Part shown: in pieces, positions 15,176-23,159 of the stretch | Layout: every line of letters starts with the position of its first letter | Numbering within the stretch: position 1 is the stretch's first letter | DNA from: JBKHAJ01 sp964641125 | GTDB lineage: Bacteria; Spirochaetota; Spirochaetia; SPDA01; CAZSGZ01 | DNA length: 36,446 nucleotides | Reading direction: 5' to 3' | Assembly: GCA_964641125.1 (NCBI GenBank) | Contig: CAZXMO010000031.1 | Span: forward strand, 1 to 36,446 | The notes under the pieces: model-generated | Told to the model about the DNA's origin: nothing | The model's input: only the letters and a program-made list of their open reading frames with translations | The model's database searches: none | Made by a program: the position numbers and the translations under genes

Positions 15176-15568
15176 CTAACCGAAGCTGCCCCGGTCCATT
15201 GCCTTCTGCATAACATAGGCGATCAGATTGTCGTCGAGCTCCAAGGCATAGTCGGATACGAGGTCCTTGATGTATTCCACGTCGTCATCACTCAAAGTCC
15301 CGGCTTCATCCTCATACTCCTCACTCAAGAGATCGGCGGCGTCGGTGAGCCTCGAGGCCGCCTCGTCGAAGGAGGTGTAATCATCAGTTCCTTCGGAAAA
15401 GTCTCGGGTCAGATAGAGGAACAAATCCTCGAGCATATCCTCAGGCAGCGCGGGAAGGCGGTGGAGGAACCCCCTTCTTAGTTCTTCGAGGAGTCCCCCA
15501 TGGGAGAGCTCCTTCTTTCTCTTGCGAATGCGGCGTATGTAATTGTCAAAGCGCTTTTCTTCGTGCAT
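15176..15568 (-). CDS. Small acidic protein, unknown
   Basis: 130 aa with a basic N-terminal part (YIRRIRKRKKE, about 10-20) and a very acidic remainder (DEAASRLTDAADLLSEEYEDEAGTL region, 66-95). No recognised domain, signal peptide or membrane helix. ATG 15568 is chosen because GAGGGGG lies about 9 nt upstream; a longer in-frame reading to 15934 runs antisense through the Nudix gene and is rejected. It is divergent from the Nudix gene with a shared, palindromic -10 region (AGTATAGT) between them. Function unknown. Confidence 0.6.
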   Translation of the reverse strand: MHEEKRFDNYIRRIRKRKKELSHGGLLEELRRGFLHRLPALPEDMLEDLFLYLTRDFSEGTDDYTSFDEAASRLTDAADLLSEEYEDEAGTLSDDDVEYIKDLVSDYALELDDNLIAYVMQKAMDRGSFG

Positions 15569-15591
15569 CTGGCATGATCCCCCTCGATTCC

Positions 15592-15599
15592 AGTATAGT
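15592..15599. promoter_or_regulatory. Shared palindromic -10 element
   Basis: The octamer AGTATAGT gives TATAGT on the plus strand (toward the Nudix gene, 9 nt before its ATG) and TATACT on the minus strand (toward the small acidic protein gene). No good -35 box is seen on either side. Confidence 0.35.
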
Positions 15600-15608
15600 G
15601 GAGGTAAG

Positions 15609-16298
15609 ATGAATGTTGAAGGATACTCCCGGCTCGTCGAGGCCGTCCACGAGCCCTGCAGAATTATCAACTCCACCGATTTCTTCCACTCCGGAGTGCT
15701 GATCCCCTTTTTCGAGCGGGGCGGAGAGCTTCGGGTTCTCTTCGAGCGTCGGGCCTCGGGAATCCGGCAGGGAGGGGAGGTAAGCTTTCCCGGCGGGGCG
15801 GTCGAGGCGGGGATCGACCGGGACAGCGGAGACGCCGCGGTACGGGAAACCTCGGAGGAGCTGGGTATTCCTGCAGAGGAGATACGCTTAGACGGTAAAT
15901 TCGGGAGCTTCCTTAATCCGTCGGGAATCCTCATCGACGCCTACATCGGTTTTCTCGACATAGACAACGAGGCCCGCCTCCCCTTTTCCCCGATCGAGGT
16001 GGAGGAGCTCTTTTCCCTTCCCTTCGGGTACTTTTTCGATAATACCCCGGATGAGTATACCCTCCGTATCGAGATGCAGTCGGTTTTCACCGATCCGGAG
16101 GGGAACGAAACCGTAGGCTTCCCCGCCCGGGAGCTCGGGCTTCCCGTGAGGTATCACCAGGCATGGACGGGGAGGCCCCACAGCGTGTACGTCTATCCAT
16201 CGAAACCGCATGTGATTTGGGGGATTACCGCGAAGATCCTGGTGAATCTGGTTGTCCGGTGCCGTGAGCTGGGTCTATCGGGCGAGCTCCTCACTTGA
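15609..16298 (+). CDS. Nudix hydrolase, NudL-like (coenzyme A pyrophosphatase type)
   Basis: 229 aa. The Nudix box is SFPGGAVEAG followed by AAVRETSEELGI (about 59-87), and the segment just before it (LFERRASGIRQGGEVSFPGG) matches the UPF0035 motif that marks CoA pyrophosphatases such as NudL and NUDT7. These enzymes split CoA or acyl-CoA into 3',5'-ADP and phosphopantetheine. The catalytic Glu residues of REXXEE are intact. GGAGG lies 4 nt before ATG 15609. The 3' end overlaps the convergent flavin-reductase-like gene by 8 bp. Substrate assignment is by motif only. Confidence 0.82.
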   Translation: MNVEGYSRLVEAVHEPCRIINSTDFFHSGVLIPFFERGGELRVLFERRASGIRQGGEVSFPGGAVEAGIDRDSGDAAVRETSEELGIPAEEIRLDGKFGSFLNPSGILIDAYIGFLDIDNEARLPFSPIEVEELFSLPFGYFFDNTPDEYTLRIEMQSVFTDPEGNETVGFPARELGLPVRYHQAWTGRPHSVYVYPSKPHVIWGITAKILVNLVVRCRELGLSGELLT

Positions 16299-16794
16299 TG
16301 ATGACATCGAGCACTTCGCTCACGTACAGGCGGTGGTAATCGCCTTTGGGATAGTGCTGTGTGATCGCGGAATCGAGAAAGTGGGCCTTGTCGATGTCCT
16401 GGTAGTAGATCTTCGTACAGACTAAGATCAGATTTGCCTCCCGGAAGGTGACGGTGTTGTGTCCCGCATCGACCGGGGTCAGCCCCGTTTCCCGCGCCTT
16501 GTCCACCTTTCTGCCCGAGTGGCTTCCGCAGTACTTCAAGGCGCTCCTGCGGCTCTCGGGAAAGAACGAGAGAGTGTGTCCGGGATACTTCTCCATGAAC
16601 TCATAGGTGTATCTGCTCGGTCTGACGAAGGTGTAGACCACGTCTTTCTCCCAGAGGTACCCCATCCCGCCCCACGCGGCGGTCATGGTGTTCCAATCGT
16701 CCAAGGGACCCGCGGTAATCAGGGTCCATTGCCTGCCGAAGATTTTGAAAGGATTGTCGGGTATCGTTTCCGGCTCGATATGCTCCCATTCCAT
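16291..16794 (-). CDS. Flavin reductase-like, FMN-binding split-barrel protein
   Basis: 167 aa. The order NPFKIFGRQWTLITAG, then NTMTAAWGGMGYLWEK and VYTFVRPSRYTYEFM matches the flavin_Reduct domain, in which the TAAW/Trp-Gly region and the R-P-x-R-Y-T segment hold FMN. SFFPESRRSALKYCGSHSGR (about 74-93) is the second conserved block. Likely a flavoprotein of the flavoredoxin type; redox partner unknown. ATG 16794 has GGAGG 7 nt upstream. It lies about 290 bp after the uridine kinase gene start on the same strand and is convergent with the Nudix gene. Confidence 0.8.
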   Translation of the reverse strand: MEWEHIEPETIPDNPFKIFGRQWTLITAGPLDDWNTMTAAWGGMGYLWEKDVVYTFVRPSRYTYEFMEKYPGHTLSFFPESRRSALKYCGSHSGRKVDKARETGLTPVDAGHNTVTFREANLILVCTKIYYQDIDKAHFLDSAITQHYPKGDYHRLYVSEVLDVIIK

Positions 16795-16880
16795 ACATGC
16801 ACCTCCTTCTTCTAACGTAGTAAAAAATCGGGCGCGGGGAAAGTCCGGCCGTCTCGGTGCCGCGGGCATGGGCGGTATCG

Positions 16881-17492
16881 TCAGCCGATAATCTCCCGCA
16901 TAAAAGAGACCAGGACCTCGAGGGCGCGGTCGTTGCTCCCTCCCTCGGGGATGATCAGGTCGGCGTAGGCCTTGGTGGGTTCGATAAAGTCGAAGTGTCC
17001 CGGGCGGACGAAGGCCATGTACTGCTCGATAACCGATCCCACGGTCCGCCCGCGCTCATGGATGTCCCGGGACAACCTCCGGATGAACCGGATGTCGTCG
17101 GGGGTGTCGACAAAGAGTTTCAAATCGATGAGATCCCGGATCTTCTTATCGAAGAAGATCATGATCCCTTCGAAGATGACCAGCTTTTTAGGGGTTACCC
17201 GTACCGTGGTATCGGTCCGCCGGTGGTGGACGAAGTCGTATTGGGGCATGTCGATAGGCTTCGAAGTTTTGAGCTCTTTCAGGTGTTCGTAGAGGAGGCC
17301 GGAGTCGAAGGCGTCGGGATGGTCGAAATTGAAGCCGGTGATGTTCGCGTTGTCCACGTTTTCGGCGGACCGGTAGTAGTTGTCCTGGGGGATGAAGGTG
17401 AAATCGGGGACGATCTCGGCGATACGCTGGACGATTGTAGTCTTACCGGAGCCGGACCCACCGGAGATTCCCACGATGCGTACGGGATTCAT
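16881..17492 (-). CDS. udk: Uridine kinase
   Basis: 203 aa, typical length. The P-loop GGSGSGKTT is at 11-19; PQDNYYR (about 38-44) carries the catalytic Asp and Tyr region, and NFDHPDAFD (60-68) is the family's uridine-binding signature. RFIRRLSRDIHERGR (about 135-149) is the lid. It phosphorylates uridine and cytidine for salvage. ATG 17492 is chosen because TACTAT lies exactly 6 nt upstream and no ribosome binding site exists; the in-frame extension to 17528 would overlap the prenyltransferase gene end. It is 19 bp downstream of that gene on the same strand. Confidence 0.93.
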   Translation of the reverse strand: MNPVRIVGISGGSGSGKTTIVQRIAEIVPDFTFIPQDNYYRSAENVDNANITGFNFDHPDAFDSGLLYEHLKELKTSKPIDMPQYDFVHHRRTDTTVRVTPKKLVIFEGIMIFFDKKIRDLIDLKLFVDTPDDIRFIRRLSRDIHERGRTVGSVIEQYMAFVRPGHFDFIEPTKAYADLIIPEGGSNDRALEVLVSFMREIIG

Positions 17493-17498
17493 AGGGGG

Positions 17499-17528
17499 AT
17501 AGTAGTGTATTTTAGAGCCGGACGGCAA
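17499..17528 (-). promoter_or_regulatory. Possible leaderless promoter of udk
   Basis: Minus strand TTGCCG (17528-17523), 18-nt spacer, TACTAT (17504-17499), then 6 nt to the ATG. The -35 match is only moderate; the -10 fits TANNNT. Confidence 0.45.
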
Positions 17529-18405
17529 GGCCTAGGGCCGCCGCCGCGGTATAATAGAGAAATATCTTGAGTATCGATGCCATGGAAGCGCTCTTGGTGT
17601 GATGGGAGAATCCCCTCCGGTGCATCCGTACGTATTCCAGCACGGCGGGACCGGCAGCCCCCCCCGCGGCGGCCGCCGCTGTCCATGGGTAGAACCCTGT
17701 AAGCCACAGCAGGACAACGCCGATGAATCCCGTACCGCCTAAGATAAAGACGAGGACTTCTCCACCCCGGACACCGAGGAGTACCGAGAGGGTTTTTCTT
17801 CCCGCGGCCCGGTCGCCCGCGATATCGCAGGTATTGTTGACGGTCAGGATAGAAGCGATCATCAGGAGTGAAGGTATCGAGGCGGCCCAAATCTCCCAAC
17901 CGAGCGATTCTGTCTGGATGTAATAGGTAACCACGATGACTCCCGTCCCGAGGAAACCTCCCGCAAAGAGCTCGCCGAGGGGACTCCTCGAGATGGGGCA
18001 GGGCCCGCCGTTATACAGGAACCCGGTGAGCATCCCTAAACCGCCTATGACCAGGACCGGCCATCCCCGGAAGGCGACCAGCGCCGCTCCTAAAAAGAAG
18101 GCGGCCGCGAACAGCAGGAGCGACAGGAAGAGCACCCGGTCCGGGGAGTATTCGCCCTTGAGGAGGAGCTTGTCCTTCTCGAGGGTAAAGTCGGCGGAAT
18201 CCACCCCTCTCATGTAATCGAAGTAGGTGTTGAAAGCGGTGGTCCCCATATCCACCGCGAGGAGGGCTAAGAAGGTGAGAATTAGGAGATGCACCTCGAG
18301 ATTCCCGGTCCGGTAGACGGCAAAGAGAATTCCTATTGAAAAGGAAGACATGCTGACCGCCTTGGTGCGAAGCTCGACGAGGTTGGAAAACTGCCGGAAA
18401 GTCAT
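17512..18405 (-). CDS. menA: UbiA-family prenyltransferase (MenA-like)
   Basis: 297 aa integral membrane protein with about eight hydrophobic helices. The first Asp-rich motif is NTYFDYMRGVDS (about 52-63) and the second is NNTCDIAGDRAAGRKTLSV (about 180-198), both typical of MenA, which joins a polyprenyl chain to 1,4-dihydroxy-2-naphthoate for menaquinone. No other men gene is in the window, so another aromatic acceptor is possible. ATG 18405 is used because it follows an extended -10 box by 6 nt; a longer frame to 18429 has no support. The assembly gap lies about 50 bp upstream. Confidence 0.8.
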   Translation of the reverse strand: MTFRQFSNLVELRTKAVSMSSFSIGILFAVYRTGNLEVHLLILTFLALLAVDMGTTAFNTYFDYMRGVDSADFTLEKDKLLLKGEYSPDRVLFLSLLLFAAAFFLGAALVAFRGWPVLVIGGLGMLTGFLYNGGPCPISRSPLGELFAGGFLGTGVIVVTYYIQTESLGWEIWAASIPSLLMIASILTVNNTCDIAGDRAAGRKTLSVLLGVRGGEVLVFILGGTGFIGVVLLWLTGFYPWTAAAAAGGAAGPAVLEYVRMHRRGFSHHTKSASMASILKIFLYYTAAAALGLAVRL

Positions 18406-18411
18406 AAGGAT

Positions 18412-18420
18412 AGTATAGCA
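18412..18420 (-). promoter_or_regulatory. Extended -10 promoter of the MenA-like gene, leaderless
   Basis: Minus strand TGCTATACT (18420-18412): an extended -10 (TGN before TATACT) followed by 6 nt and ATG 18405. No ribosome binding site. The -35 region (about 18434-18440) is poor. Confidence 0.5.
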
Positions 18421-18453
18421 GCACACCACCCGGTTGTGGGAGTCCCTCAGTGT

Positions 18454-18553
18454 NNNNNNNNNNNNNNNNNNNNNNNNNNNNNNNNNNNNNNNNNNNNNNN
18501 NNNNNNNNNNNNNNNNNNNNNNNNNNNNNNNNNNNNNNNNNNNNNNNNNNNNN
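18454..18553. other. Assembly gap (100 N)
   Basis: Exactly 100 unknown bases, the usual placeholder for a scaffold gap of unknown length. Genes may be missing between the prenyltransferase and the PfkB kinase, and these two loci should not be assumed to be true neighbours. Confidence 0.98.
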
Positions 18554-18565
18554 CAGCCAATTTCT

Positions 18566-19513
18566 CTACAGAGAAAGGAACTCCGGTGGGACCGGTTCGG
18601 CGGCTCCCGGTAAGCCCGCTACAATCGAGCCGAGTCGGTTTCCCCTTCCCGCCGCTTCGCCGGGGCCTACACCCTCGAGCAGGGCGGTAAGAAAACCCGC
18701 GGTAAAGGCGTCCCCCGCTCCCAAAGGGTCGGCGAGCTCGACGGCGTGTCCGGGAACGTACTCGCTCCCATCGGCCCAGGCGACAACGGCCCCCCGGGGT
18801 CCTAAGGTCACCACGCAGTAATCGAGATTTCCGGCCTCCTTAATCTCCGCGGCCAGCCGGAGCGCCCCCGTCTCCTTTCCCCCGCTTTGCCCTGTTTCGG
18901 CGGGTACCGGGGCGCCCAACCCGAATATACCTAAGAGGTAGTCCGCCTCTTCCTCGTTTAATTTAAGGATGTCCGCCCGGTCTATGCTCGTTCTTACGAT
19001 CGCTTCGGTATAGCACTCCTTCCTGAGATTCAAGTCGAGGAGGAGGTGCCTCCCGCGAAAAGCGCCGAGGAGCTCCTCGAGACAGCGGCGGGATGTCTCC
19101 GACCGCTGAGCGAGGGTCCCGAAGCAGAGGGCATCCGCCCCTGAGACGAGCTCTAAGAGCTCATCGGTCATGGTGATACGGTCGTAGGCCACGTTCGGGA
19201 TGATGGTGTAGTCAGGGTTCCTGAATTCGTCGAAGTAGACCTCCACCGTTCCGGTGGGGACGCCGGGAACCGTCCGGATGTACCGGTCGTCGAGGCCGAG
19301 GCCGACTATCCGTTCCCGGGCTTCCCGTCCGAGCGTATCGTCTCCGAGTCCGCTGACCATGTAGGAGTGACATCCGAGCTCCTTGCACCGGTAGGCGAAG
19401 TTGAGGGGAGCTCCGCCAAGGCGCCGTCCCTCGGGCAGGAGGTCCCAGAGGGCCTCGCCGAAGCTCACGATCCGCGGTGCTCTTTTCTCCGGAACGGCCG
19501 GTTTATCCGCCAT
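18566..19513 (-). CDS. PfkB-family sugar kinase, fructokinase-like
   Basis: 315 aa, complete; its stop lies 12 bp from the assembly gap. N-terminal GE-LWDLLP and GGAPLN (33-38) form the sugar-binding motif, DLNLR (160-164) and LNEEEAD (185-191) are conserved in fructokinases, and DPLGAGDAF (262-270) carries the anion hole and catalytic base Asp268. It probably phosphorylates fructose or a related ketose with ATP. GTG 19516 and ATG 19513 are adjacent; AGGGG is about 9 nt before the ATG. It begins 9 bp after the transketolase stop on the same strand, so both are in one operon and likely feed sugar phosphate to the pentose pathway. Confidence 0.87.
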   Translation of the reverse strand: MADKPAVPEKRAPRIVSFGEALWDLLPEGRRLGGAPLNFAYRCKELGCHSYMVSGLGDDTLGREARERIVGLGLDDRYIRTVPGVPTGTVEVYFDEFRNPDYTIIPNVAYDRITMTDELLELVSGADALCFGTLAQRSETSRRCLEELLGAFRGRHLLLDLNLRKECYTEAIVRTSIDRADILKLNEEEADYLLGIFGLGAPVPAETGQSGGKETGALRLAAEIKEAGNLDYCVVTLGPRGAVVAWADGSEYVPGHAVELADPLGAGDAFTAGFLTALLEGVGPGEAAGRGNRLGSIVAGLPGAAEPVPPEFLSL

Positions 19514-19524
19514 CACGGCGGCCC

Positions 19525-21507
19525 CTACCGGTCGATCAATGCGGCGAGGTTGTCAGCGGTAAAACCGAGGTATTCCGCGACCTCATCGCCGGTGCCGGAG
19601 GCGCCGAACCGGTTGATGGAGAAGACGTCCTCCCGGTTCCCCCCTGTCAGGACCTCCCATCCCGAGGCGGAACCCGCCTCGGCCACTATAACGCGGCTGC
19701 CCGTCGGGATGATCTCCTCCCGAAAGCTCCTGTTCTGGGCAAGGAAGGTTTCCCGGGAAAAGAGGGAAACCACCCGGACGTTCTTTGCTTTTTTGCTCGT
19801 GTCCGCCGCCTCCATCGCGAGGGAGACCTCCGATCCGGTGGCGCACACTACGATTTCGGGCTTACCGTCGGCCTCCCGGGCTACATAGGCGCCCCGGCGG
19901 GCCTTCTCCTCCCATAAGGGGTCGGGCCTGTCGAAGACCGGCAGTCCCTGCCGGGAGAGGACGATCGAGGTGGGGTGATCGGTGCTCTCCAAGGCGAGTT
20001 TCCAGGCAAGGGCGGTCTCCCGGGCGTCCGCCGGGCGGTAGACCTCGAAGTTTGGAATTACCCGCATCGAACTCAGGTGCTCTATCGGCTGATGGGTGGG
20101 GCCGTCTCCGCCTAAAAAGATCGAGTCGTGTGTCAAGACGTAGATCGCGGGGAGACCCATGAGGGCGGCGAGCCGCATGGGGGGGCGCATATAGTCGATG
20201 AAGACGAAGAGGGTGGCCGCGAAAGGGCGGTGGCCTCCGTGGAGGATGAGCCCGTTGACAATGGAACTCATTGCGTGTTCCCGGACCCCGAACCGGATGG
20301 TACGTCCTAAAGGATTGTCCTTCTGGAACTCTCCGTAGTCGGGCATGGCGGTCTTGTTCGAATGTTCGAGGTCCGCGGAGCCCCCTATGAGGTTTTCCGC
20401 CGCCTTTGCGTAGGCGCGTAATACGTCCCCGCCGGCGTCCCGGGTGGATATATTCTTGCCCGTCTCGAACTCCGGGATCTCCGCGTCCTTATAATAGGGC
20501 CGGCCCATGTCGAAGTGGGCGTCGAAATCCCGGGCAAGCTCCGGGTTGTCCGCCTTCCACTCGGCGAAGGATGCCTGCCATTTCCGGTATCTCTCCCGCC
20601 TCGCATCGGTTCCCGAAGCGAAGTACTCCCGGGCCTTAGGAATCACATGGAACTGTGCGTCCGGATCGACCCCCATGGCCCGCTTCGCCTCGGCTATGAC
20701 CTCCGCGCCTAATGCGGACCCGTGGACCTTGGGGTTCCCTTCCATGGGTCCCGCTCCCTTGCCGATGACCGAGTCGAGGATTATAAGCGACGGCCTCTCC
20801 TCATCCGCCTGGGCTTTATGAGTCAAGGCGAGGATCTCTTCGGGATCGTGGGCGTCGCCGTGGAAGACCGACCATCCCTGGGCCTCGAAGCGCTTGGTCA
20901 CGTCCTCGGTAAAGGTGATGGTGGTGGGACCGTCGATGGACACCCCGTTCGAATCGTAGTAGACAATGAGCTTAGCGAGACCTAAGTGTCCCGCGAGGGA
21001 GGCTGCCTCCGCTGAGATCCCCTCCATGAGGCACCCGTCGCCGGAGAGGACGTAGGTGTAGTGATCGATTACCGGGAATGCTCCGCCGCCGAATCGCTCG
21101 CGAAGCCGCCTTTCGGCTATAGCCATCCCCACGGCGGTGGCGAATCCCGCGCCCAAGGGCCCGGTGGTGGTTTCAACCCCCTCGGTGTGCCCGTATTCGG
21201 GGTGCCCCGGGGTCTTCGATCCTATCCTCCTCAAGCGGGCGATATCCTCTAAGGGCATATCGAAACCCGCTAAGTGGAGGACCGCGTACAGGAGGATCGA
21301 GCCGTGCCCCGCGGAGAGGACGAACCTGTCCCGGTCTACCCAATGGGGGTCCTCCGGGTTGTATGTGAGTATTTCGCCGTAGAGGGTCGCCGCTATCTCG
21401 GCGCAGCCCAAAGCCATTCCGGGATGGCCGGTCCCGGAGGCCTCGACCCCGTCCATAGCGAGAAGGCGGATAGTATTTGCTGCTGCCTGTATTCCTTTGA
21501 GATCCAT
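19525..21507 (-). CDS. tkt: Transketolase
   Basis: 660 aa, full-length. Thiamine diphosphate motif GDG (156-158) through Asn187 (YDSNG), substrate histidines His28, His67 and His107, the cofactor-activating Glu in GVREHAMSSI, and the C-terminal domain are all visible. It exchanges two-carbon units between sugar phosphates in the non-oxidative pentose phosphate pathway. AAGGAG 7 nt before the ATG is the ribosome binding site. Its promoter (21711-21738) has a likely GntR operator on the start site, so its messenger would carry an unusually long leader of about 200 nt containing repeat element A. It is followed by the PfkB kinase gene. It lies directly after the SAF-domain oxidoreductase gene of the catabolic cluster. 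Confidence 0.95.
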   Translation of the reverse strand: MDLKGIQAAANTIRLLAMDGVEASGTGHPGMALGCAEIAATLYGEILTYNPEDPHWVDRDRFVLSAGHGSILLYAVLHLAGFDMPLEDIARLRRIGSKTPGHPEYGHTEGVETTTGPLGAGFATAVGMAIAERRLRERFGGGAFPVIDHYTYVLSGDGCLMEGISAEAASLAGHLGLAKLIVYYDSNGVSIDGPTTITFTEDVTKRFEAQGWSVFHGDAHDPEEILALTHKAQADEERPSLIILDSVIGKGAGPMEGNPKVHGSALGAEVIAEAKRAMGVDPDAQFHVIPKAREYFASGTDARRERYRKWQASFAEWKADNPELARDFDAHFDMGRPYYKDAEIPEFETGKNISTRDAGGDVLRAYAKAAENLIGGSADLEHSNKTAMPDYGEFQKDNPLGRTIRFGVREHAMSSIVNGLILHGGHRPFAATLFVFIDYMRPPMRLAALMGLPAIYVLTHDSIFLGGDGPTHQPIEHLSSMRVIPNFEVYRPADARETALAWKLALESTDHPTSIVLSRQGLPVFDRPDPLWEEKARRGAYVAREADGKPEIVVCATGSEVSLAMEAADTSKKAKNVRVVSLFSRETFLAQNRSFREEIIPTGSRVIVAEAGSASGWEVLTGGNREDVFSINRFGASGTGDEVAEYLGFTADNLAALIDR

Positions 21508-21521
21508 AGATTGCTCCTTTG

Positions 21522-21693
21522 TTAGTGCCCCAAAGCTTGGGGTTTTTATTACTGTAATTCCCTAAATAATAACAAAATATAGCCAAATTCCCGTGGTCCA
21601 TATAAGGAAATCTGAGCTAAGCGGCTAATTGCTTCAGGAGAATACACTTGCTACATCCGAGCGACCTAAAAACACCAAGCTTTGGGGCACTAA
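21522..21693. repeat. Repeat element A: inverted pair of a 27-bp palindromic motif
   Basis: The left arm 21522-21548 and right arm 21667-21693 are inverted copies that differ at one base (GGGG versus GGTG). Each arm contains TGCCCCAAAGCTTGG and is itself able to form a small hairpin (CCCCAA, AGC, TTGGGG) next to a run of five T. The 118 bp between are AT-rich without an ORF. The outer ends read TTAG/CTAA. It lies in the leader of the transketolase message. It could be a MITE-like element, a transcription-factor site pair, or a folded RNA leader. Confidence 0.7.
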
Positions 21694-21695
21694 CT

Positions 21696-21711
21696 ACTTA
21701 GTGCACTAAGT
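21696..21711. promoter_or_regulatory. Candidate GntR operator at the tkt promoter
   Basis: ACTTAGTGCACTAAGT is a perfect 16-bp palindrome. It starts at the last base of the -10 box of the predicted tkt promoter and covers the start site, a classical repressor position. The same sequence with one mismatch is found before the SAF oxidoreductase gene. Confidence 0.65.
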
Positions 21712-21738
21712 TTATAACTGGAAGGGATGTCCTGTCAA
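21711..21738 (-). promoter_or_regulatory. Predicted tkt promoter
   Basis: Minus strand TTGACA (21738-21733, perfect), 16-nt spacer, TATAAA (21716-21711). The -35 box overlaps the stop codon of the SAF oxidoreductase gene. Expected start near 21704, inside the candidate operator. Confidence 0.6.
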
Positions 21739-23021
21739 CCTCGCCCGTCCATCTCCCGCCTGAGCTTGACGATGATGCTCGACTCGTCGAGCTCCACATC
21801 GTCCCAGGTGATAATCGATCCCTTCGCCGCCGCTTTCTTGAGCCGAGCGCCCGGGGCGAGACCGACGGGAAGGGCGTTCGCTTCGGCACATTTCTTTTTC
21901 ACGTCCATCCTTCCGAAGAAGGTGTACCCTCCGAAGGTGTCTAAGACGTCGCCCGCGTTCACATCGGCCTTAGCCGTCGTCGCCACATCCGCCGAAGGGG
22001 TGTCTAAGGGAACGAGAGTCGTCTCGTTGTCGAAGAAGGCCTTCGCTATCGAGATAGGGGCTTCGAGAAACCAGAGATGGTAGGGCCTGAAGAAGGTAGC
22101 GTACTTTCCCCGGCCGACCTTGAGGTACTGCAGGTCGGCACGCACCCGCTCGTCGGGGATACGCACGGTGATAAACACCCCGCCGGACATTGCGCCGCCT
22201 TGAACGAAGTCGACAACCCCGGGGAAAGGGGTCATTCCGCCGTCTTCCTCGAGGGCGAATATCTCGGTCACTGTGTTGGTGTCCGCCTCGGGACCGACCA
22301 TACCCGGTCTCATGGGTTTGCACCCGGTGGCGTTGGCGACGCAGGCCATCTCGAACATCGTCTTCGTCCCGTCGACGTAGGAGGCCACCTGAAAGGGGTC
22401 CTTGTCGGCCTTTTCCGCCGATTCCCGCACCGTATCGGGGGTCGCCTCGCTATTCATGGGATTGTTCTTCCCCTTGCCGATGACGATCGGCTCGTAGCCG
22501 AGGCACCGGACGAAATCCCAGAGCTCCATCAGACATCCCGGCTCATCCCCCGAGGAGACCGTGTACATGACCCCGGCCTTCGCGGCGTGCCGTTTGAGCG
22601 CCGGCCCGACGGTGACGTCCGCTTCGATGTTGATGAGCACCACCGGCTTACCGTTTTGAAATGCATTGAAGGCGGTTTCCGCTCCCGACGCCGGAGAGGG
22701 GGTAACGTCGGTCACGATGTCCACCGGCCCCACCCGGGCGGCCAGGTTGCCGTCCCCGGTTACAACCCGTTTGCCCGCCTCGACGGCATCGGCGGCCGTA
22801 TCCGGGGAATCGGTCTCGACGATATCCGATTCCGGAACCTCGCCGTACTCCATGAGCACCCTCTTCGCGAGACCGGGGTCCTCGTCGGCGAGGACCGAGA
22901 CCTCCATTCCGGGAACGTTCTTCACCGCCGCGACGAATCCGCCGCCCATCCATCCCGCCCCGGTAGCTCCGACTCTGATTACTTTACCCGATTCCGCATA
23001 TCCTTTCAGTTTATCGTACAT
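21735..23021 (-). CDS. NAD(P)-dependent oxidoreductase with C-terminal SAF domain (COG4091-like)
   Basis: 428 aa. The N-terminus is a Rossmann fold with RVGATGAGWMGGGF (16-29), resembling the homoserine-dehydrogenase-type NAD(P)-binding domain. The middle contains VLINIEADVTVGP and GDEPGCLMELWDFVR blocks typical of COG4091. The C-terminal 80 residues are an SAF domain (VNAGDVLDTFGGYTFFG, LPVGLAPGARLKKAAAKGS). Members often lie in sugar or sugar-acid catabolic clusters, but I know of no firmly established substrate. GGGAG lies about 9 nt before the ATG. A near-copy of the tkt operator is 25 bp upstream, so it is probably under the neighbouring GntR regulator. It lies between the regulator and transketolase. 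Confidence 0.82.
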   Translation of the reverse strand: MYDKLKGYAESGKVIRVGATGAGWMGGGFVAAVKNVPGMEVSVLADEDPGLAKRVLMEYGEVPESDIVETDSPDTAADAVEAGKRVVTGDGNLAARVGPVDIVTDVTPSPASGAETAFNAFQNGKPVVLINIEADVTVGPALKRHAAKAGVMYTVSSGDEPGCLMELWDFVRCLGYEPIVIGKGKNNPMNSEATPDTVRESAEKADKDPFQVASYVDGTKTMFEMACVANATGCKPMRPGMVGPEADTNTVTEIFALEEDGGMTPFPGVVDFVQGGAMSGGVFITVRIPDERVRADLQYLKVGRGKYATFFRPYHLWFLEAPISIAKAFFDNETTLVPLDTPSADVATTAKADVNAGDVLDTFGGYTFFGRMDVKKKCAEANALPVGLAPGARLKKAAAKGSIITWDDVELDESSIIVKLRREMDGRG

Positions 23022-23045
23022 GTTTCTCTACTCCCTCGTATTTCT

Positions 23046-23061
23046 ACTTAGTGCTCTAAGT
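23046..23061. promoter_or_regulatory. Candidate GntR operator before the SAF oxidoreductase gene
   Basis: ACTTAGTGCTCTAAGT, one mismatch from the perfect palindrome at 21696-21711. It lies 25 bp upstream of ATG 23021 and downstream of a -10-like TATAGT on the minus strand (near 23085-23080). Confidence 0.55.
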
Positions 23062-23159
23062 TGTTCTCGAGATGAGTGTACTATAAAGCGAGCGGGAGTC
23101 CAAGGGGGGAAGTCCCTTTTTCGGCCGGGAAGCGGTTACCGCCTGAAGAATCCGGCTGT

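Noticed and set aside
15569..15934. Long in-frame extension of the small acidic protein gene
   Set aside because: It lies antisense within the well-supported Nudix gene, and a good ribosome binding site exists before ATG 15568.
22077..23051. 324-codon open frame antisense to the SAF oxidoreductase gene
   Set aside because: A mirror frame of a clearly recognised protein, with an improbable Arg/His/Gly-rich composition.
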